Source: Pusillimonas sp. TS35 (GTDB lineage Bacteria > Pseudomonadota > Gammaproteobacteria > Burkholderiales > Burkholderiaceae_B). From it: DNA of 64,000 nt. The notes below the pieces were generated by a model, which did no database searches, was not told the origin of the DNA, and saw nothing but the letters and a program-made list of their open reading frames with translations. Positions 26,225 through 36,388 of this stretch are shown piece by piece; the stretch's first letter is position 1, and every line of letters starts with the position of its first letter. The stretch covers positions 248,001 through 312,000 of the forward strand of contig NZ_WWER01000007.1 of NCBI RefSeq assembly GCF_009857885.1, written 5' to 3'. A program made the position numbers and the translations under genes.

Positions 26225-27256
26225 ATGGTGTCATATCACTCACTCGGCCGTAGCGGCCTCAAGGTGCCGCGTCTTTGGCTGGGCGCAATGATGTTCGGCA
26301 ACCAGGCCGACGAGACAGCCGCACGCGAAATCGTCGCCGCCACGCGCGACGCAGGGCTCAACGCCATTGACACGGCGGACAACTACGCCGACGGCGAGTC
26401 CGAGCGCATCGTGGGCCGGCTGATCGCGCAGGAACGTTCACGCTGGGTCGTCGCCAGCAAGGTGGCCAACCCCATTGGCAACGACCCAAACAGCCGCGGC
26501 CTGTCTCGGCGCTGGCTACTGCAGGAAGTGGAGAACAGCCTGCAGCGTCTGGGCACCGACTGGATCGACCTGTATTACATGCACCGCGACGACCCGGACA
26601 CGCCGATCGAAGAAATCCTCTCTACGTTCGCCCGCCTCATCGACCAAGGCAAGATTCGCTATTACGGCCTCTCCAATTTCCGAGCCTGGCGCGTGGCACA
26701 GTTTGTCGAAACCGCGCGCCGCATGGGTATCCCGCAGCCTGTGGCATGCCAGCCGCCCTACAGTGCCGTCACGCGCCTGATCGAAACCGAACTTCTTCCC
26801 AGTTGCGCCCACTATGGCGTGGGTGTCGTAGCCTACAGCCCGCTGGCGCGCGGGGTGCTTTCAGGCAAGTACGAACCAGGCACAGCCCCCGCCGCGGATA
26901 CGCGAGCAGGCCGCAGCGACAGGCGCATTATGCAGACCGAGTTCCGAACCGAATCGCTGGACGCGGCACAGAAACTGAAGGCCCATGCACAATCACGCGG
27001 CTTGAGCCCCACCCAGTTCGCAATCGCCTGGGCGCTGAACAATCAATTGATCAATGGCGTTATCGGGGGGCCGCGAACCCTGGCGCAATGGGCCGACTAC
27101 ATCGCGGCACTGTCGGTGCGCATTACCGAAGAAGACGAAGCTGCGGTCGACGCATTGGTGCCGCCTGGGTATGCGTCGACGCACGGCTATACGGATCCTG
27201 CATACCCGCTGACGGGGCGGGTGGTGTCCCAACACATCACCGCTCGGCGTATCTGA
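26225..27256 (+). CDS. Aldo/keto reductase
   Basis: A 343-residue NAD(P)H-dependent (beta/alpha)8 reductase of the YajO/Gpr type. The tetrad is complete: Asp and Tyr in NAIDTADNYADGESE, Lys in VVASKV and His in DLYYMHRDDPD. The cofactor end shows VVAYSPLARGVLSGKY and GVIGGPRTLAQ. It starts at the ATG giving MVSYHSLGRSGLKVPRL, with AGGGG upstream; a 16-codon in-frame extension is not family-like. It follows the lactonase operon in the same direction but after 289 bases containing the repeat tract, so it may be separately transcribed. Confidence 0.92.
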   Translation: MVSYHSLGRSGLKVPRLWLGAMMFGNQADETAAREIVAATRDAGLNAIDTADNYADGESERIVGRLIAQERSRWVVASKVANPIGNDPNSRGLSRRWLLQEVENSLQRLGTDWIDLYYMHRDDPDTPIEEILSTFARLIDQGKIRYYGLSNFRAWRVAQFVETARRMGIPQPVACQPPYSAVTRLIETELLPSCAHYGVGVVAYSPLARGVLSGKYEPGTAPAADTRAGRSDRRIMQTEFRTESLDAAQKLKAHAQSRGLSPTQFAIAWALNNQLINGVIGGPRTLAQWADYIAALSVRITEEDEAAVDALVPPGYASTHGYTDPAYPLTGRVVSQHITARRI

Positions 27257-27334
27257 CACCCGAATCGCTGCGATATACGCGTCAGTGTGATCTGGCGCAA
27301 AGAGTGGGAGTATTTCCTGGGGCGATGCGTCACT

Positions 27335-27357
27335 TTCTATCGTACGTGCCGATAGAA
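27335..27357. repeat. Inverted repeat upstream of the SCO gene
   Basis: TTCTATCG (27335-27342) and CGATAGAA (27350-27357) form perfect 8-base arms around 7 bases. It lies 78 bases after the reductase stop and 111 before the SCO start. It could be an operator or a terminator; there is no T tract. Confidence 0.4.
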
Positions 27358-27467
27358 TGCAGACATGGACGTTTGGCGGCATTCATTTGCCGGGCAGCGG
27401 TTCCGCAGGCGGCACCGCTGTGCGGCTATTCATGTCGCTCATGATCGCAACGACTGGAGCACTCAGC

Positions 27468-28067
27468 ATGTCAATAAGCAGAAGAGCGGTTCTGCTGGCA
27501 GCCACCAGCCTGGCCACGCTATTGCTGGCCGGATGCAGCGGCGAGAAAAAACTCGATAACGTGTCCGGCATGGATCTTTATGGCTCGGGTATCGGCACAG
27601 GCTTTGCGCTGCAAGGCGCGGACGGGCGACAGTACTCGCTGCCCGACTTCAAGGGCAAAGTTTTGCTGGTTTTCTTCGGGTTCACCCAATGTCCCGACAT
27701 CTGCCCCACCGCGCTGTATCGCGCATCCGAAGTAAAACGGGAACTCGGTGCTGATGGCAACAGACTGCAGGTCGCCTTCATCTCAGTCGATCCCGAACGG
27801 GATACACCGGAGATACTGCGCGCCTACACCGAGGCATTCGATCCGAGCTTTCTTGGCCTGTATGGCACTCCTGAACAAATCGCCGCAACGGCGGCGGACT
27901 TCAAAGCGTACTACCGCAAGGTGCCAACGGGCTCGTCCTACACCATGGATCACACGGCCTTGAGCTACGTCTTTGACGCAGACGGAAAGCTGCGGCTGGC
28001 ACTTGGCCATAATCAGCCCATTGAAGAATTCGTAAGCGATATCCGCAAAGTAATGGCTCTCGGTTAA
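27468..28067 (+). CDS. SCO family copper chaperone lipoprotein
   Basis: A 199-residue membrane-anchored thioredoxin-fold protein. A lipobox (LLLAGCSG) follows the signal peptide. The copper motif FTQCPDICPT supplies the CxxxC pair, and the distal His is in MDHTALSYVFD. VDPERDTPEILRAY is also typical. SCO proteins deliver copper to or reduce the CuA site of oxidases. GGAG at 27456-27459 supports the ATG at 27468. A PCu(A)C gene follows, the usual partner in copper delivery. The quinol oxidase in this window lacks CuA, so the client must be encoded elsewhere. Confidence 0.92.
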   Translation: MSISRRAVLLAATSLATLLLAGCSGEKKLDNVSGMDLYGSGIGTGFALQGADGRQYSLPDFKGKVLLVFFGFTQCPDICPTALYRASEVKRELGADGNRLQVAFISVDPERDTPEILRAYTEAFDPSFLGLYGTPEQIAATAADFKAYYRKVPTGSSYTMDHTALSYVFDADGKLRLALGHNQPIEEFVSDIRKVMALG

Positions 28068-28178
28068 TCCAGCCGGCTGATCCCGCCCGAACGCCTTACA
28101 CGTGCTTCTTGCTCATCACTGTTCAGTTTCATTGCAACGGGCCGTCGCGCCCGCGTCCGCACTCTCAGGAGAATAACC

Positions 28179-28694
28179 ATGCGCACAGTTTTCCCTACTT
28201 CCATGAACAAAGCCACCGCCATACTGAGCACAGCACTGATGGCGCTCACGGTGGCGTTGGCGACGCCCGCCCATGCGCAAGTTTCGGTTGAGGATGCCTG
28301 GGTGCGCGGCACTGTCTCTGGCCAACAGGCCACGGGGGTATTCATGACGCTGAAGTCGAAGACCGACGCGAAACTCGTGGCAGCCGATTCGCCCATAGCC
28401 GGCACGGTGGAAATCCACGAGATGGCCATGGACGGGAACGTCATGAAAATGCGGCAGATCCCATCGCTGGCGCTGCCCGCCGGCCAGACGGTCATGCTCA
28501 AGCCCGGCGGCTATCACATCATGCTGCTGGACCTGAAGCAGCCGATAAAGGCGGGCGAGAAGATCCCCGTCTCGCTGGTTGTCGAAGCCGCATCCGGCAA
28601 GCGTGAAACCCTGCAGATCGAAGCGGCCGCGCAAGAACTCGGTGGTGGCAATATGCACCGGGGTGGCGGCCCGCACAATATGCGGCAACGTTAG
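28179..28694 (+). CDS. Periplasmic copper chaperone PCu(A)C
   Basis: A 171-residue exported protein with a signal peptide ending AHA (about 33). The Cu(I) ligand pattern is complete: HEMAMDGNVMKMR and GGYHIMLLDLKQP supply the H-x-M and paired Met/His ligands. AGGAGA stands before the start. The family passes copper to CuA oxidases together with SCO proteins, encoded 111 bases upstream. The C-terminus has an added Gly/His/Met stretch (GGGNMHRGGGPHNM) that could also bind metal. Confidence 0.92.
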   Translation: MRTVFPTSMNKATAILSTALMALTVALATPAHAQVSVEDAWVRGTVSGQQATGVFMTLKSKTDAKLVAADSPIAGTVEIHEMAMDGNVMKMRQIPSLALPAGQTVMLKPGGYHIMLLDLKQPIKAGEKIPVSLVVEAASGKRETLQIEAAAQELGGGNMHRGGGPHNMRQR

Positions 28695-28844
28695 GCCATG
28701 ATTGGGCCGGCGTCGGGCCATGCGGCAGCGACGCCAACCGCACCCACAACGGCACCACGGTGACCGGACGGCAACGCCACGCTATGCCGGCGGTGGGCCA
28801 AGCCGACGGAAGCGTCAAACCGTGGCCCGCCGCAACGCACCGGC

Positions 28845-30272
28845 TCAGCGCTGGGTAATAAACTTCGTTACCAGATAGCCATCGAATGTCTCCTGGCCAC
28901 CCTCACTGCCGATGCCACTTTCCTTGACGCCGCCGAACGGGCATTCCGGGAAGGCCATGCCAAAGTGGTTGATGTTCACCATGCCAGCTTCCAGCGCCGT
29001 CGATATCCGGTGCGCGCGCTGGAGCGAGTTAGTGAAAACAAAAGCGGCCAGCCCGTAGGGCACGCTATTGGCGCGCGCGAGTACGGAATCTATATCATCG
29101 AAGCGCGCGATGGGCACCAAGGGGCCAAACGGTTCCTCTGTCATCACACGCGCCGCATCAGGCGGATCAAGCAATACCGTAGGCGGGAAGAAATAACCTG
29201 CGCCTTGCAGCCGCTCCCCACCAAGGGCGAGCGATGCCCCCAGGCAACGCGCATCCGCCGTCAAACTTTCCATAGCGAGCAGGCGCGCCTCGCTCGCCAA
29301 CGGCCCCATATCCGTATCCGGAAGCAGGCCATCACCCACGCGCAGCGTTGCGAGCGCATCAGTGAAGGCCTGGACGAAGCGGTCGTGAATGCCGCGTTGC
29401 ACATAGAAGCGGGTGGGCGATACGCAGACCTGCCCCGCATTGCGCATTTTGTATCGAGCCAGCATCCCAGCCGCACCTTCCACATCTGCGTCGTCGCAGA
29501 CAATAACCGGTGCGTGTCCGCCCAACTCCATGGTCGCGCGCTTCATATGCGCGCCCGCCTGCGCTGCCAGCTTTTTGCCAACTGCCGTTGAGCCAGTGAA
29601 GGTAATCTTTCTGACGATGGGCGATGCGATCAGATAGCTGGAGATGTCAGCCGGCTCGCCCCATACGATGCTCAGTACCCCGGGCGGCAGACCTGCCTCG
29701 TGAAAAGCACGTGCCAACGCAAGCACTGCGCTGGGGGACTCTTCCGGCCCTTTCAGGATCATCGGGCAACCTGCGCCGATAGCGGCGGCAACTTTCTTGA
29801 TGGCTTGGTGAAGCGGGAAGTTCCATGGTGTGAACGCCGCGCATACACCGACCGCCTCGCGCACCACCATCTGCCGCACCGTGGGGTCACGCGGCGGAAT
29901 AACGCGTCCGTAGATGCGCCGACATTCCTCCGCGTGCCACTCTGCGATCTCAGCGCTGGCGATCACCTCACCCACCGCTTCCTTTAACGGTTTGCCCTGA
30001 TCCTGAGTAATCCCGCGGCCGATCTCTTCCGCGCGCTCCCGCAGCAGGCTCGCCGCCGCGCGAAGAATGCGCGAACGCTCCATGGGGTCCGAAGCTTTCC
30101 AGTGCGCGAATGCGCGCTGCGCGCTTTGCAGCGCACGATCCAGATCATCGCGATCCGCACACGGCAGCGATGCGATGCGCAATGCCGTGGCCGGGTTGAT
30201 CACCGCCCGCACTTCGCGGCGGCCGGCATCGATAAACTCGCCGTCTAGATACAGTTGAAGTTGGGGATACAT
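28845..30272 (-). CDS. NAD(P)-dependent aldehyde dehydrogenase, succinate semialdehyde dehydrogenase-like
   Basis: A 475-residue class 3-layer aldehyde dehydrogenase. [20 protein letters not shown], the [13 protein letters not shown] loop, the general base Glu249 in MELGGHAPV and the nucleophile Cys283 in [12 protein letters not shown] are all present, with [10 protein letters not shown] and [14 protein letters not shown] near the end. The start is the ATG giving [11 protein letters not shown]; the longer frame runs into the upstream gene. It is the last gene of the ten-gene minus-strand operon, where it would oxidise the aldehyde produced by the ThDP-dependent decarboxylase-like enzyme. Confidence 0.92.
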   Translation of the reverse strand: MYPQLQLYLDGEFIDAGRREVRAVINPATALRIASLPCADRDDLDRALQSAQRAFAHWKASDPMERSRILRAAASLLRERAEEIGRGITQDQGKPLKEAVGEVIASAEIAEWHAEECRRIYGRVIPPRDPTVRQMVVREAVGVCAAFTPWNFPLHQAIKKVAAAIGAGCPMILKGPEESPSAVLALARAFHEAGLPPGVLSIVWGEPADISSYLIASPIVRKITFTGSTAVGKKLAAQAGAHMKRATMELGGHAPVIVCDDADVEGAAGMLARYKMRNAGQVCVSPTRFYVQRGIHDRFVQAFTDALATLRVGDGLLPDTDMGPLASEARLLAMESLTADARCLGASLALGGERLQGAGYFFPPTVLLDPPDAARVMTEEPFGPLVPIARFDDIDSVLARANSVPYGLAAFVFTNSLQRAHRISTALEAGMVNINHFGMAFPECPFGGVKESGIGSEGGQETFDGYLVTKFITQR

Positions 30273-30339
30273 TGTGGCGCCTGCTGGTTTGACTGATCCG
30301 AATGCCTGGGCAGCCGCGATCGGCGGCCCAGGATCGGCC

Positions 30340-31374
30340 CTACTCGGGCTTGATGCCGAGTTCATTCACAATCTGCTTGTACTGCCCAGCCTCCGTCAAC
30401 ATCTGCTGTTTGACTTGCTGCGGGGTTCCGCGGCGCACAATCAAGCCGCGCGCCTGGTACGACTTCAACAGCGCGGGCTCTTCGAGCACCTTGTTCACCT
30501 TCTCGTTGATCTGTGCCACTACCGCATCGGGCGTTGTGCCCGGCGCCACCAACGTGAACGTCGTCGAAGGAATACTCGCCGGCTTGCCGCCCGCTTGCTG
30601 CAGCGTTGGTACATCTGGCATCAACGCTGTGCGCTCGTCCGTACCCACCGCCAGCACCTTCACATTGCCAGCCTTGCTTTGCTGAGACATCACCAGCCCG
30701 CCCGCGATCATCGCATCGGTTTCGCCCGCCAACAGGCCATTGAGCGCGGGACTCACACCGCGATACGGAACATAGGTAAAGTCGACGCCTTCCGCATTCG
30801 CCAAAGAAGCCATGCCAAGGTGTGTCACGTGGCCCTTGCCGCCCGTCGCCACATTGACCGCATTAGGGTTCTTCTTTGCGTAAGCGATGAATTCCTCAAA
30901 GCTATTGACCGGAAAATCCTTGCGCACGGCCAGATAGAGATTGACACTAGCCAGATCGGCCACCGGCTTCAGATCCTTGTGCCAATCGTAGGTAAGCTTG
31001 GTATACAGGTACGGATTGGTCTCGAGCGCAAGGCGATCCACCATCAGCAGCGTATTGCCGTCACCTTCTGAACGCGCGACGCTCTCGGTGCCAATAATCG
31101 CGTTCGCGCCGGGGCGGTTCTCCACCACGAATGTCTGCCCCGTCTGCTTGTTCAGGTGATTGCCAAGATCACGAGCGAGCACATCAGGCTCCGTGCCGGG
31201 CGGATAGGGCACCACAATTCGCACCTGTCCAGTAGGCCACGCCGCGCCGCGTATCGCTGGGGCATCGGTTTTTTTGCCGTTTTGCCCGGTATTGGCAATG
31301 CCCACACCGGCGGCAATCGTGCACAGCCCCACCACCGCGCCGATCAGGCTTATCTTCAGCAACTTGGTCATCAT
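30340..31374 (-). CDS. Bug-type (TctC-like) periplasmic substrate-binding receptor
   Basis: A 344-residue exported receptor. After a signal segment it has [64 protein letters not shown] and [20 protein letters not shown]. The PYPPGTEPD loop departs from the common PFPPGGPTD pattern, so its ligand may differ. It lies inside the ester/aromatic operon between the sulfatase and aldehyde dehydrogenase genes and probably captures the pathway substrate. No TctA/TctB genes accompany it. Confidence 0.9.
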   Translation of the reverse strand: MMTKLLKISLIGAVVGLCTIAAGVGIANTGQNGKKTDAPAIRGAAWPTGQVRIVVPYPPGTEPDVLARDLGNHLNKQTGQTFVVENRPGANAIIGTESVARSEGDGNTLLMVDRLALETNPYLYTKLTYDWHKDLKPVADLASVNLYLAVRKDFPVNSFEEFIAYAKKNPNAVNVATGGKGHVTHLGMASLANAEGVDFTYVPYRGVSPALNGLLAGETDAMIAGGLVMSQQSKAGNVKVLAVGTDERTALMPDVPTLQQAGGKPASIPSTTFTLVAPGTTPDAVVAQINEKVNKVLEEPALLKSYQARGLIVRRGTPQQVKQQMLTEAGQYKQIVNELGIKPE

Positions 31375-31437
31375 TGTCTCCAGGGTATTAATAATTAATA
31401 TTTCATTCGAGGGATGCGTTGATGCGGCGGATCGTGC

Positions 31438-33072
31438 TTACCAGCGGCCGATCAAAATATTCATCATTCGCTCATGCGCGTTGGTTCGGTCTATCACCTG
31501 GCGCGTTGTCTCGGAGGCGCGGCCCTTCAACTGATCGTGCCAATCCATCAAGGCTTCCTCCAGCCGCCGGCGCACCGGCGCCAGCGCCTGGCATTGCCCG
31601 AGGTCGGTAAGTTCGTGGGGGTCATCCCTCAGGTTGAACAACTGCGGCCGATACCCCTGCCAGAACATGGCTTTGTAGTGGCCGTCGTACACCATCATGC
31701 CTTTGCATTCGGTCACGTCGCGCCCAAGAAACTGGCGCGCCTCGCGATATGCGTAATCCAGGCTGCCCACCGTATATGCGCGCGCCACGTCGCCCTCGCC
31801 TCTAATCCCGGGCAGCAGGGAACGGCCTTCCACGCGATGATCGGGGATCTCGATGGACAGCGCATCCAGAATCGTAGGTGTCACATCAACGCACTCGGCC
31901 AGCGCACGGCTCACCGTGCCGCGCGAGCCATCCGCACGCGCTGACGGGTCGTAGACGATCAGCGGTACCCGCATCGCACCCTCGAAGAAATACTCTTTCT
32001 CGCCCAGCCAGTGATCCCCCAGCAGATCGCCGTGATCCGAGCAAAACACGATCAATGTATCCGCCAGACGCCCCGCTTCTTCCAAGTGATCCAGCAAGCG
32101 GCCGATATGATCGTCGATCTGTTTGACCAGACCCTTGTAGACGGGTTTGACGGTGCGCCACACCTCGTCCCTGGCTAGCGACTCAGACTCTTCGTGCCGC
32201 TGATAGGCGGCATGTACAGGATGCGCCGCATCCGAACGCTCAGCCTCGGTACGCACAGGCGCCGCAAGCGCATCGTCCTTGTACATATCGTGGTAGGGCG
32301 CGGGAGCCTTGTACGGCCAGTGCGGCTTGATATAAGACAAATGCAATACCCACGGCAGCTCGCCCTGCTCGTCAATGAAGCGCATGGCGCGCGTCGTCAG
32401 ATACGCGGTTTCGGAATCCTCTTCGCGCACGCGTGCTGGCAGGCCCGCGTTGCGCAGATACCAGCCCGACTTGAATTCTCCGTCCGACCCAACGCTGCCG
32501 ATGACGTACTGCTCCCAGGGCCGCTCGCCCGCATAGCCTTTTTCATGCAGGTACGCGCGATAGGGCGAATCTGGCTTCATTTCGAAATGGCCATCGTAGC
32601 GTTCCAGCGGTTTGAATCCGCCCTCCCAGAACCGTGTAGCCGCATCCTGCCCCACCATGAACCCCCGCCGTTCCAGGCCCTGCCGATCCGAAACATGGTG
32701 CGTTTTACCGAGCAGCCAGCAGTCGCGCCCGTTCTCGGCGAGATAGTCGCCCAGATATAACTCATCGATCGGGTGGGGCACGCGGTTCCAGGTCACCCGG
32801 TGGGAGTGCGGATAACGCCCGGTGTAGTAGGAGGCGCGCGAAGGCCCACACACCGCAGAGCTTACATATGCGCGATCAAAGCGCACCCCCATGCCGGCCA
32901 GCCTGTCCAGATTGGGCGTATCCACCGCCCCAGGCGCGCCGTAGCACGAAAGCGCATCGGCCCGCAGTTGGTCGCACATGATGAAAAGCACATTGCGCAC
33001 CACCCGGCCGGCGGCGCCTTGTCGTGCTGCGGCGCTACCGGGGGTAGCCATGCCGGATGACTTCGGGTTCAT
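31438..33072 (-). CDS. Sulfatase superfamily hydrolase (arylsulfatase / phosphonate monoester hydrolase type)
   Basis: A 544-residue alkaline phosphatase-superfamily enzyme. The metal Asp is in NVLFIMCDQLRADAL (about 34) and the formylglycine motif CGPSR has Cys75, followed by ASYYTGRYPHSH. DTLIVFCSDHGDLLGDHWLGEKEY supplies the second metal pair. No signal peptide is visible, so it should act in the cytoplasm, as phosphonate monoester hydrolases do and many arylsulfatases do not. The start is the ATG giving MNPKSSG. It sits 13 bases after the monooxygenase gene. A formylglycine-generating enzyme is not in the window. Confidence 0.88.
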   Translation of the reverse strand: MNPKSSGMATPGSAAARQGAAGRVVRNVLFIMCDQLRADALSCYGAPGAVDTPNLDRLAGMGVRFDRAYVSSAVCGPSRASYYTGRYPHSHRVTWNRVPHPIDELYLGDYLAENGRDCWLLGKTHHVSDRQGLERRGFMVGQDAATRFWEGGFKPLERYDGHFEMKPDSPYRAYLHEKGYAGERPWEQYVIGSVGSDGEFKSGWYLRNAGLPARVREEDSETAYLTTRAMRFIDEQGELPWVLHLSYIKPHWPYKAPAPYHDMYKDDALAAPVRTEAERSDAAHPVHAAYQRHEESESLARDEVWRTVKPVYKGLVKQIDDHIGRLLDHLEEAGRLADTLIVFCSDHGDLLGDHWLGEKEYFFEGAMRVPLIVYDPSARADGSRGTVSRALAECVDVTPTILDALSIEIPDHRVEGRSLLPGIRGEGDVARAYTVGSLDYAYREARQFLGRDVTECKGMMVYDGHYKAMFWQGYRPQLFNLRDDPHELTDLGQCQALAPVRRRLEEALMDWHDQLKGRASETTRQVIDRTNAHERMMNILIGRW

Positions 33073-33085
33073 CGTGTCTCCTCGC

Positions 33086-34774
33086 TTAGGCGGCTTCGGC
33101 CGTGCACCGGGCGGCAATGGCCTCGCCCGCAGGCACCATCTCAACGCCGATGGTTGGCACGGGCGCCATGAAGCCCGCCTCAAATTCTTTCATGATGGGC
33201 TGCAGCGCTTCGCGAGCCCCCATCGCCGCCACGTAGCGGTCGGGCCTGATCAGCACCCAGTCGACGCCGGCCTTCTGAAACCAGAAATGCAGGGCATTCT
33301 CCGCATCCTCTACGACGCGCACGCCCTCCGGTACACCAGGCCTGCGGCCCGGGCCGTCGCCGCTGCGAGCGCGCACCGCCGCCACCGCGCGGCAATCCAG
33401 GCGCCGCAGAATAGCCCGCATATCGGCGTCCAGCGCATCCGCCGCCTCGGCCCCCCAGAACAGCAAGGAAAACCCGGCGCCAAGCGCGTCGTCGAGCCGA
33501 ACGACACGCCCGTCGCCGCACTCGACATTGGGTTGAACAAACATTCGCCCTATCAGCGCATTCGCGGCGCCTGTTCCCGTGTTCAACACCACTCCGTTGC
33601 TGTAGCGCGGCATAGGCTTGAATTTGAATTGCATAACGTAATCACGCACCTTGGGCACATACTGGATACCATGCAGAAAGCAGTCTCTGACCCACGCCAG
33701 GAGCCGATTGCGCTGCGACAGGATCGCCCCCACCTTGTCGGCCAGATCGATCATGGCCTTGGTATGCGCATGACGCTCGTCGTGATACGTCTGGAACACC
33801 TCCGGCTTGAGGCGCCCCTTGACGATCCAAGCTGTTTTCCAGGCCAGATTCGCGGCGTCCCGCAGCCCGGCATTCAAGCCTTGTCCTATCCAAGGCGGCG
33901 TCAAATGCGCCGCATCCCCGGCAACGGCAACGCGGCCATCGACAAAGTATTCCGCCACCCTGGAATGATGGGTATAAACGCGCGCACGGATCACATTCAA
34001 CGTTTCTGGATGGGCAACATGATTGCGCAGCAGATCGCGCACTTTCTCGGGGCGCAGCATCTGATCACCGTCTTCACCTTCGAACAGCATGAATTCCCAA
34101 CGGCGCAGACCGTAGGGCAGCTTCAGACAGACATAAGGGCGCGCCGGCTCGCAGTGCAGGGCCGTATAAGGCGCATCGAGCGGATCATGGTTGCATTCGA
34201 TGACCACCCACTTGCGCTCGTGGGTATTGCCATGAAAGGGGATCTTCAGGAGCTTCTCGCGTACAGTGCTACGCCCGCCGTCGGCGCCCAGAAGATAGTG
34301 GGCGCGCACCGTGCGTTCAGTTCCATCTGCAAAGCGCACCCGAGCATCCACGCCGTGCGCATCCTGCACGATATCCATCAGCTCCGCGCCAAGCGCCATC
34401 TCGACCTCTGCGAACCGGGCCAGGTTCTTGCGCAGGGTGCGTTCGCCCAGCGGCTGCGAGAACAAATTGCGGCGAAACCAGCCGAACTCCCGCGTGGCGG
34501 GCAGAATCTCCGCAAAGCATTTCTTTCTGGCGCTGTACATGCGCATGGGCACGTTCTGAATCATGTCCTTGAGCATCTCGTCGGCGGCGCCAGCCGCCTG
34601 AAACGTACGCATTGCCTCATCGTCCAACCCGACAGCCCGCGGATAATCCAGGATGGACGCAGACCGTTCGAGCACGAGGGTTCTCACACCATAGGTCCCC
34701 AACAGGTTCGCCAGTGTCACACCCACAGGCCCACCGCCAACAACAATTACTTCGACGTCATGTTTCTGCGCCAT
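33086..34774 (-). CDS. FAD-dependent aromatic monooxygenase, MhpA-like
   Basis: A 562-residue class A flavin hydroxylase. The FAD fold VIVVGGGPVGVTLANLLGTYG begins the protein, the second motif YLLGADGGRSTVRE is mid-way, and VAVAGDAAHLTPPWIGQGLNAGLRDAANLAWK is the flavin ribityl site. The length and C-terminal thioredoxin-like extension match 3-(3-hydroxyphenyl)propionate hydroxylases. It probably adds an ortho hydroxyl to a phenol. The start is the ATG giving MAQKHD, 29 bases from the hydrolase gene. Confidence 0.9.
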   Translation of the reverse strand: MAQKHDVEVIVVGGGPVGVTLANLLGTYGVRTLVLERSASILDYPRAVGLDDEAMRTFQAAGAADEMLKDMIQNVPMRMYSARKKCFAEILPATREFGWFRRNLFSQPLGERTLRKNLARFAEVEMALGAELMDIVQDAHGVDARVRFADGTERTVRAHYLLGADGGRSTVREKLLKIPFHGNTHERKWVVIECNHDPLDAPYTALHCEPARPYVCLKLPYGLRRWEFMLFEGEDGDQMLRPEKVRDLLRNHVAHPETLNVIRARVYTHHSRVAEYFVDGRVAVAGDAAHLTPPWIGQGLNAGLRDAANLAWKTAWIVKGRLKPEVFQTYHDERHAHTKAMIDLADKVGAILSQRNRLLAWVRDCFLHGIQYVPKVRDYVMQFKFKPMPRYSNGVVLNTGTGAANALIGRMFVQPNVECGDGRVVRLDDALGAGFSLLFWGAEAADALDADMRAILRRLDCRAVAAVRARSGDGPGRRPGVPEGVRVVEDAENALHFWFQKAGVDWVLIRPDRYVAAMGAREALQPIMKEFEAGFMAPVPTIGVEMVPAGEAIAARCTAEAA

Positions 34775-34803
34775 TTTTTGTCTCCTGTACTGCTGTTCTG
34801 ATG

Positions 34804-35679
34804 TCAGCGACACGCGGCCGCCTTGCCGGGCAGCGGGCCGCCGTCCAGCAGAAACTCCCTGACCACGCGCGACACCAGGGCCGGCTGGTCATCGTGGATA
34901 TAGTGGCCGGCATCCGGGATGTCGGCCCATTCAATACACGCGTTGCGCCTGGTCATCTCCTCGGCCGCACTGGCCTGCAGATAGTCCGAGGCGCCGCCCC
35001 GCAGCACGAGTGTCGAACAGGCGATCCGTTCAACGCATGGCCAAAGATCCACCACACGAGCTGGATCCGGATTCAGGCGGGTGTGCGCGATGCCCGCGTG
35101 ATCATAGCGCCAGGTATACCCACCGGCCGCCGCGGGCTTGAGCATATTCCTGAGCCGGGATTCCCGCGCCGCTTCCGTGACGCCGGGCCGTAATCCTCGC
35201 ATGAAATCGCGGGCCTGCGCCCAAGTGGCGAACGACACGGGCGTTGTCTCGAGCTCCCCGCGAATGCGAGTGGCCCCGCGGCTGTTCTCAAACGCGCCAG
35301 GGCCGGCATCTTCGATGACCATGCGGCGCAGGCCGGATGGCCGCTGCGCGGCATACACCATTGCATTGATACCGCCCATGGAGTGCCCCAGCATGTCGTA
35401 ACGCGTCAGGCCCAAGCTGGCGATGAGGGCCTGCAGATCGCTCACATAGGCGTCGGTGTAGTACTCGCGGGCGGGATCCCATTCACTCTCGCCACGCCCG
35501 CGCTGATCGTAGGCAATCACACGAAACTCCGGCGCCAGCGCCTGCGCAAGCGTTGCAAACGTCTCCGCGTATCCGCGGATGCCATGCATCATCACCACCG
35601 GAAAGGCCGAGGTATCTCCCCATTCCAGCACACGAAGACGCAGACCGTTGATCGTTTGAAAATATTCCCGGCGCTCCAT
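34804..35679 (-). CDS. Alpha/beta hydrolase
   Basis: A 291-residue hydrolase with VVMMHGIRGYAETFATL, IAYDQRGRGESEW, the nucleophile elbow LGHSMGGINAMVY (Ser100) and the late His in IPDAGHYIHDDQP. These fit ester or C-C bond hydrolases. Within the operon it may cut a ring-cleavage product or an ester. It begins 28 bases after the DUF1185 gene on the minus strand. Confidence 0.87.
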   Translation of the reverse strand: MERREYFQTINGLRLRVLEWGDTSAFPVVMMHGIRGYAETFATLAQALAPEFRVIAYDQRGRGESEWDPAREYYTDAYVSDLQALIASLGLTRYDMLGHSMGGINAMVYAAQRPSGLRRMVIEDAGPGAFENSRGATRIRGELETTPVSFATWAQARDFMRGLRPGVTEAARESRLRNMLKPAAAGGYTWRYDHAGIAHTRLNPDPARVVDLWPCVERIACSTLVLRGGASDYLQASAAEEMTRRNACIEWADIPDAGHYIHDDQPALVSRVVREFLLDGGPLPGKAAACR

Positions 35680-35707
35680 GATTTACCTCCTTGCCTTCGA
35701 GTCGGTC

Positions 35708-36307
35708 TCAGTACAGCCCGTCTTCGCCCTTGATCTCGCTGGCCTTGGGGCCGCCCAGTCGGGCATGTAGACGCCCGCGGGTGGAAAAGCCGAAAATAAT
35801 CAGCACCTCATCCGGCATCGGCGCATCGCCGAATGTTGCGGAGATGGTGTCGTAATGGGAGCGCACATAAAGCGCATCTTTGTGCGCCAATGGCACGTCA
35901 ATCTCGGTGCCCGGCACGCCACGTTTGCCGGTGGACGGCACCCATGCCTTGGCGCCGCCCAGCGCCTCGCGCACCGGGTTGGCAAAATCCGACGAAAGAA
36001 AGGCATTCCCGTGCTCGTACTCGCCATTCACGCCCACCAGACAAGCCTTGCCGTAGCTGACAACACGGTTTCCCGCCAGTTCGCGGATGCGGCGGCCGAA
36101 CTCCTTGCCCAACGCCACCGACGCCTTGATTGTGCCCGTCAGATCCTGATCGTCGCGCCCAGCGTGAGGGTTCTGAATCGCGGCAGCGATGAGGTACTTG
36201 TGCACGGGTTCGCCATCCGCAAGCCGGCCAGTCTCGTTGGCGTGGGTTTCTTCCATCTGCGTATACCATTTGCGTACATGCAGTTCGCCGAAATTCTTTT
36301 CCTTCAT
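35708..36307 (-). CDS. Amino acid synthesis (DUF1185) family protein
   Basis: A 199-residue protein with the family features VRKWYTQMEETHANETG, AAAIQNPHAGRDDQDL and FSTRGRLHARLGGPKASEIKGEDGLY. Despite the name, members (PF06684) have no firm biochemical role and often lie in catabolic operons with Bug receptors. The start is the ATG giving MKEKNF; a longer in-frame start is not supported. No signal or transmembrane segment. Confidence 0.85.
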   Translation of the reverse strand: MKEKNFGELHVRKWYTQMEETHANETGRLADGEPVHKYLIAAAIQNPHAGRDDQDLTGTIKASVALGKEFGRRIRELAGNRVVSYGKACLVGVNGEYEHGNAFLSSDFANPVREALGGAKAWVPSTGKRGVPGTEIDVPLAHKDALYVRSHYDTISATFGDAPMPDEVLIIFGFSTRGRLHARLGGPKASEIKGEDGLY

Positions 36308-36388
36308 TTCTATCTCCTGTTGGCGGCATCCGCCGCCGTAGTGTTCAGTCATTCTTGATGCACGATGCGCAGGGCTGCCTCGGTGCGC

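Noticed and set aside
32978-34801. A 607-codon open frame on the plus strand opposite the MhpA-like gene
   Set aside because: The opposite strand encodes a clear flavin monooxygenase with ordered motifs; this frame has none and no ribosome site.
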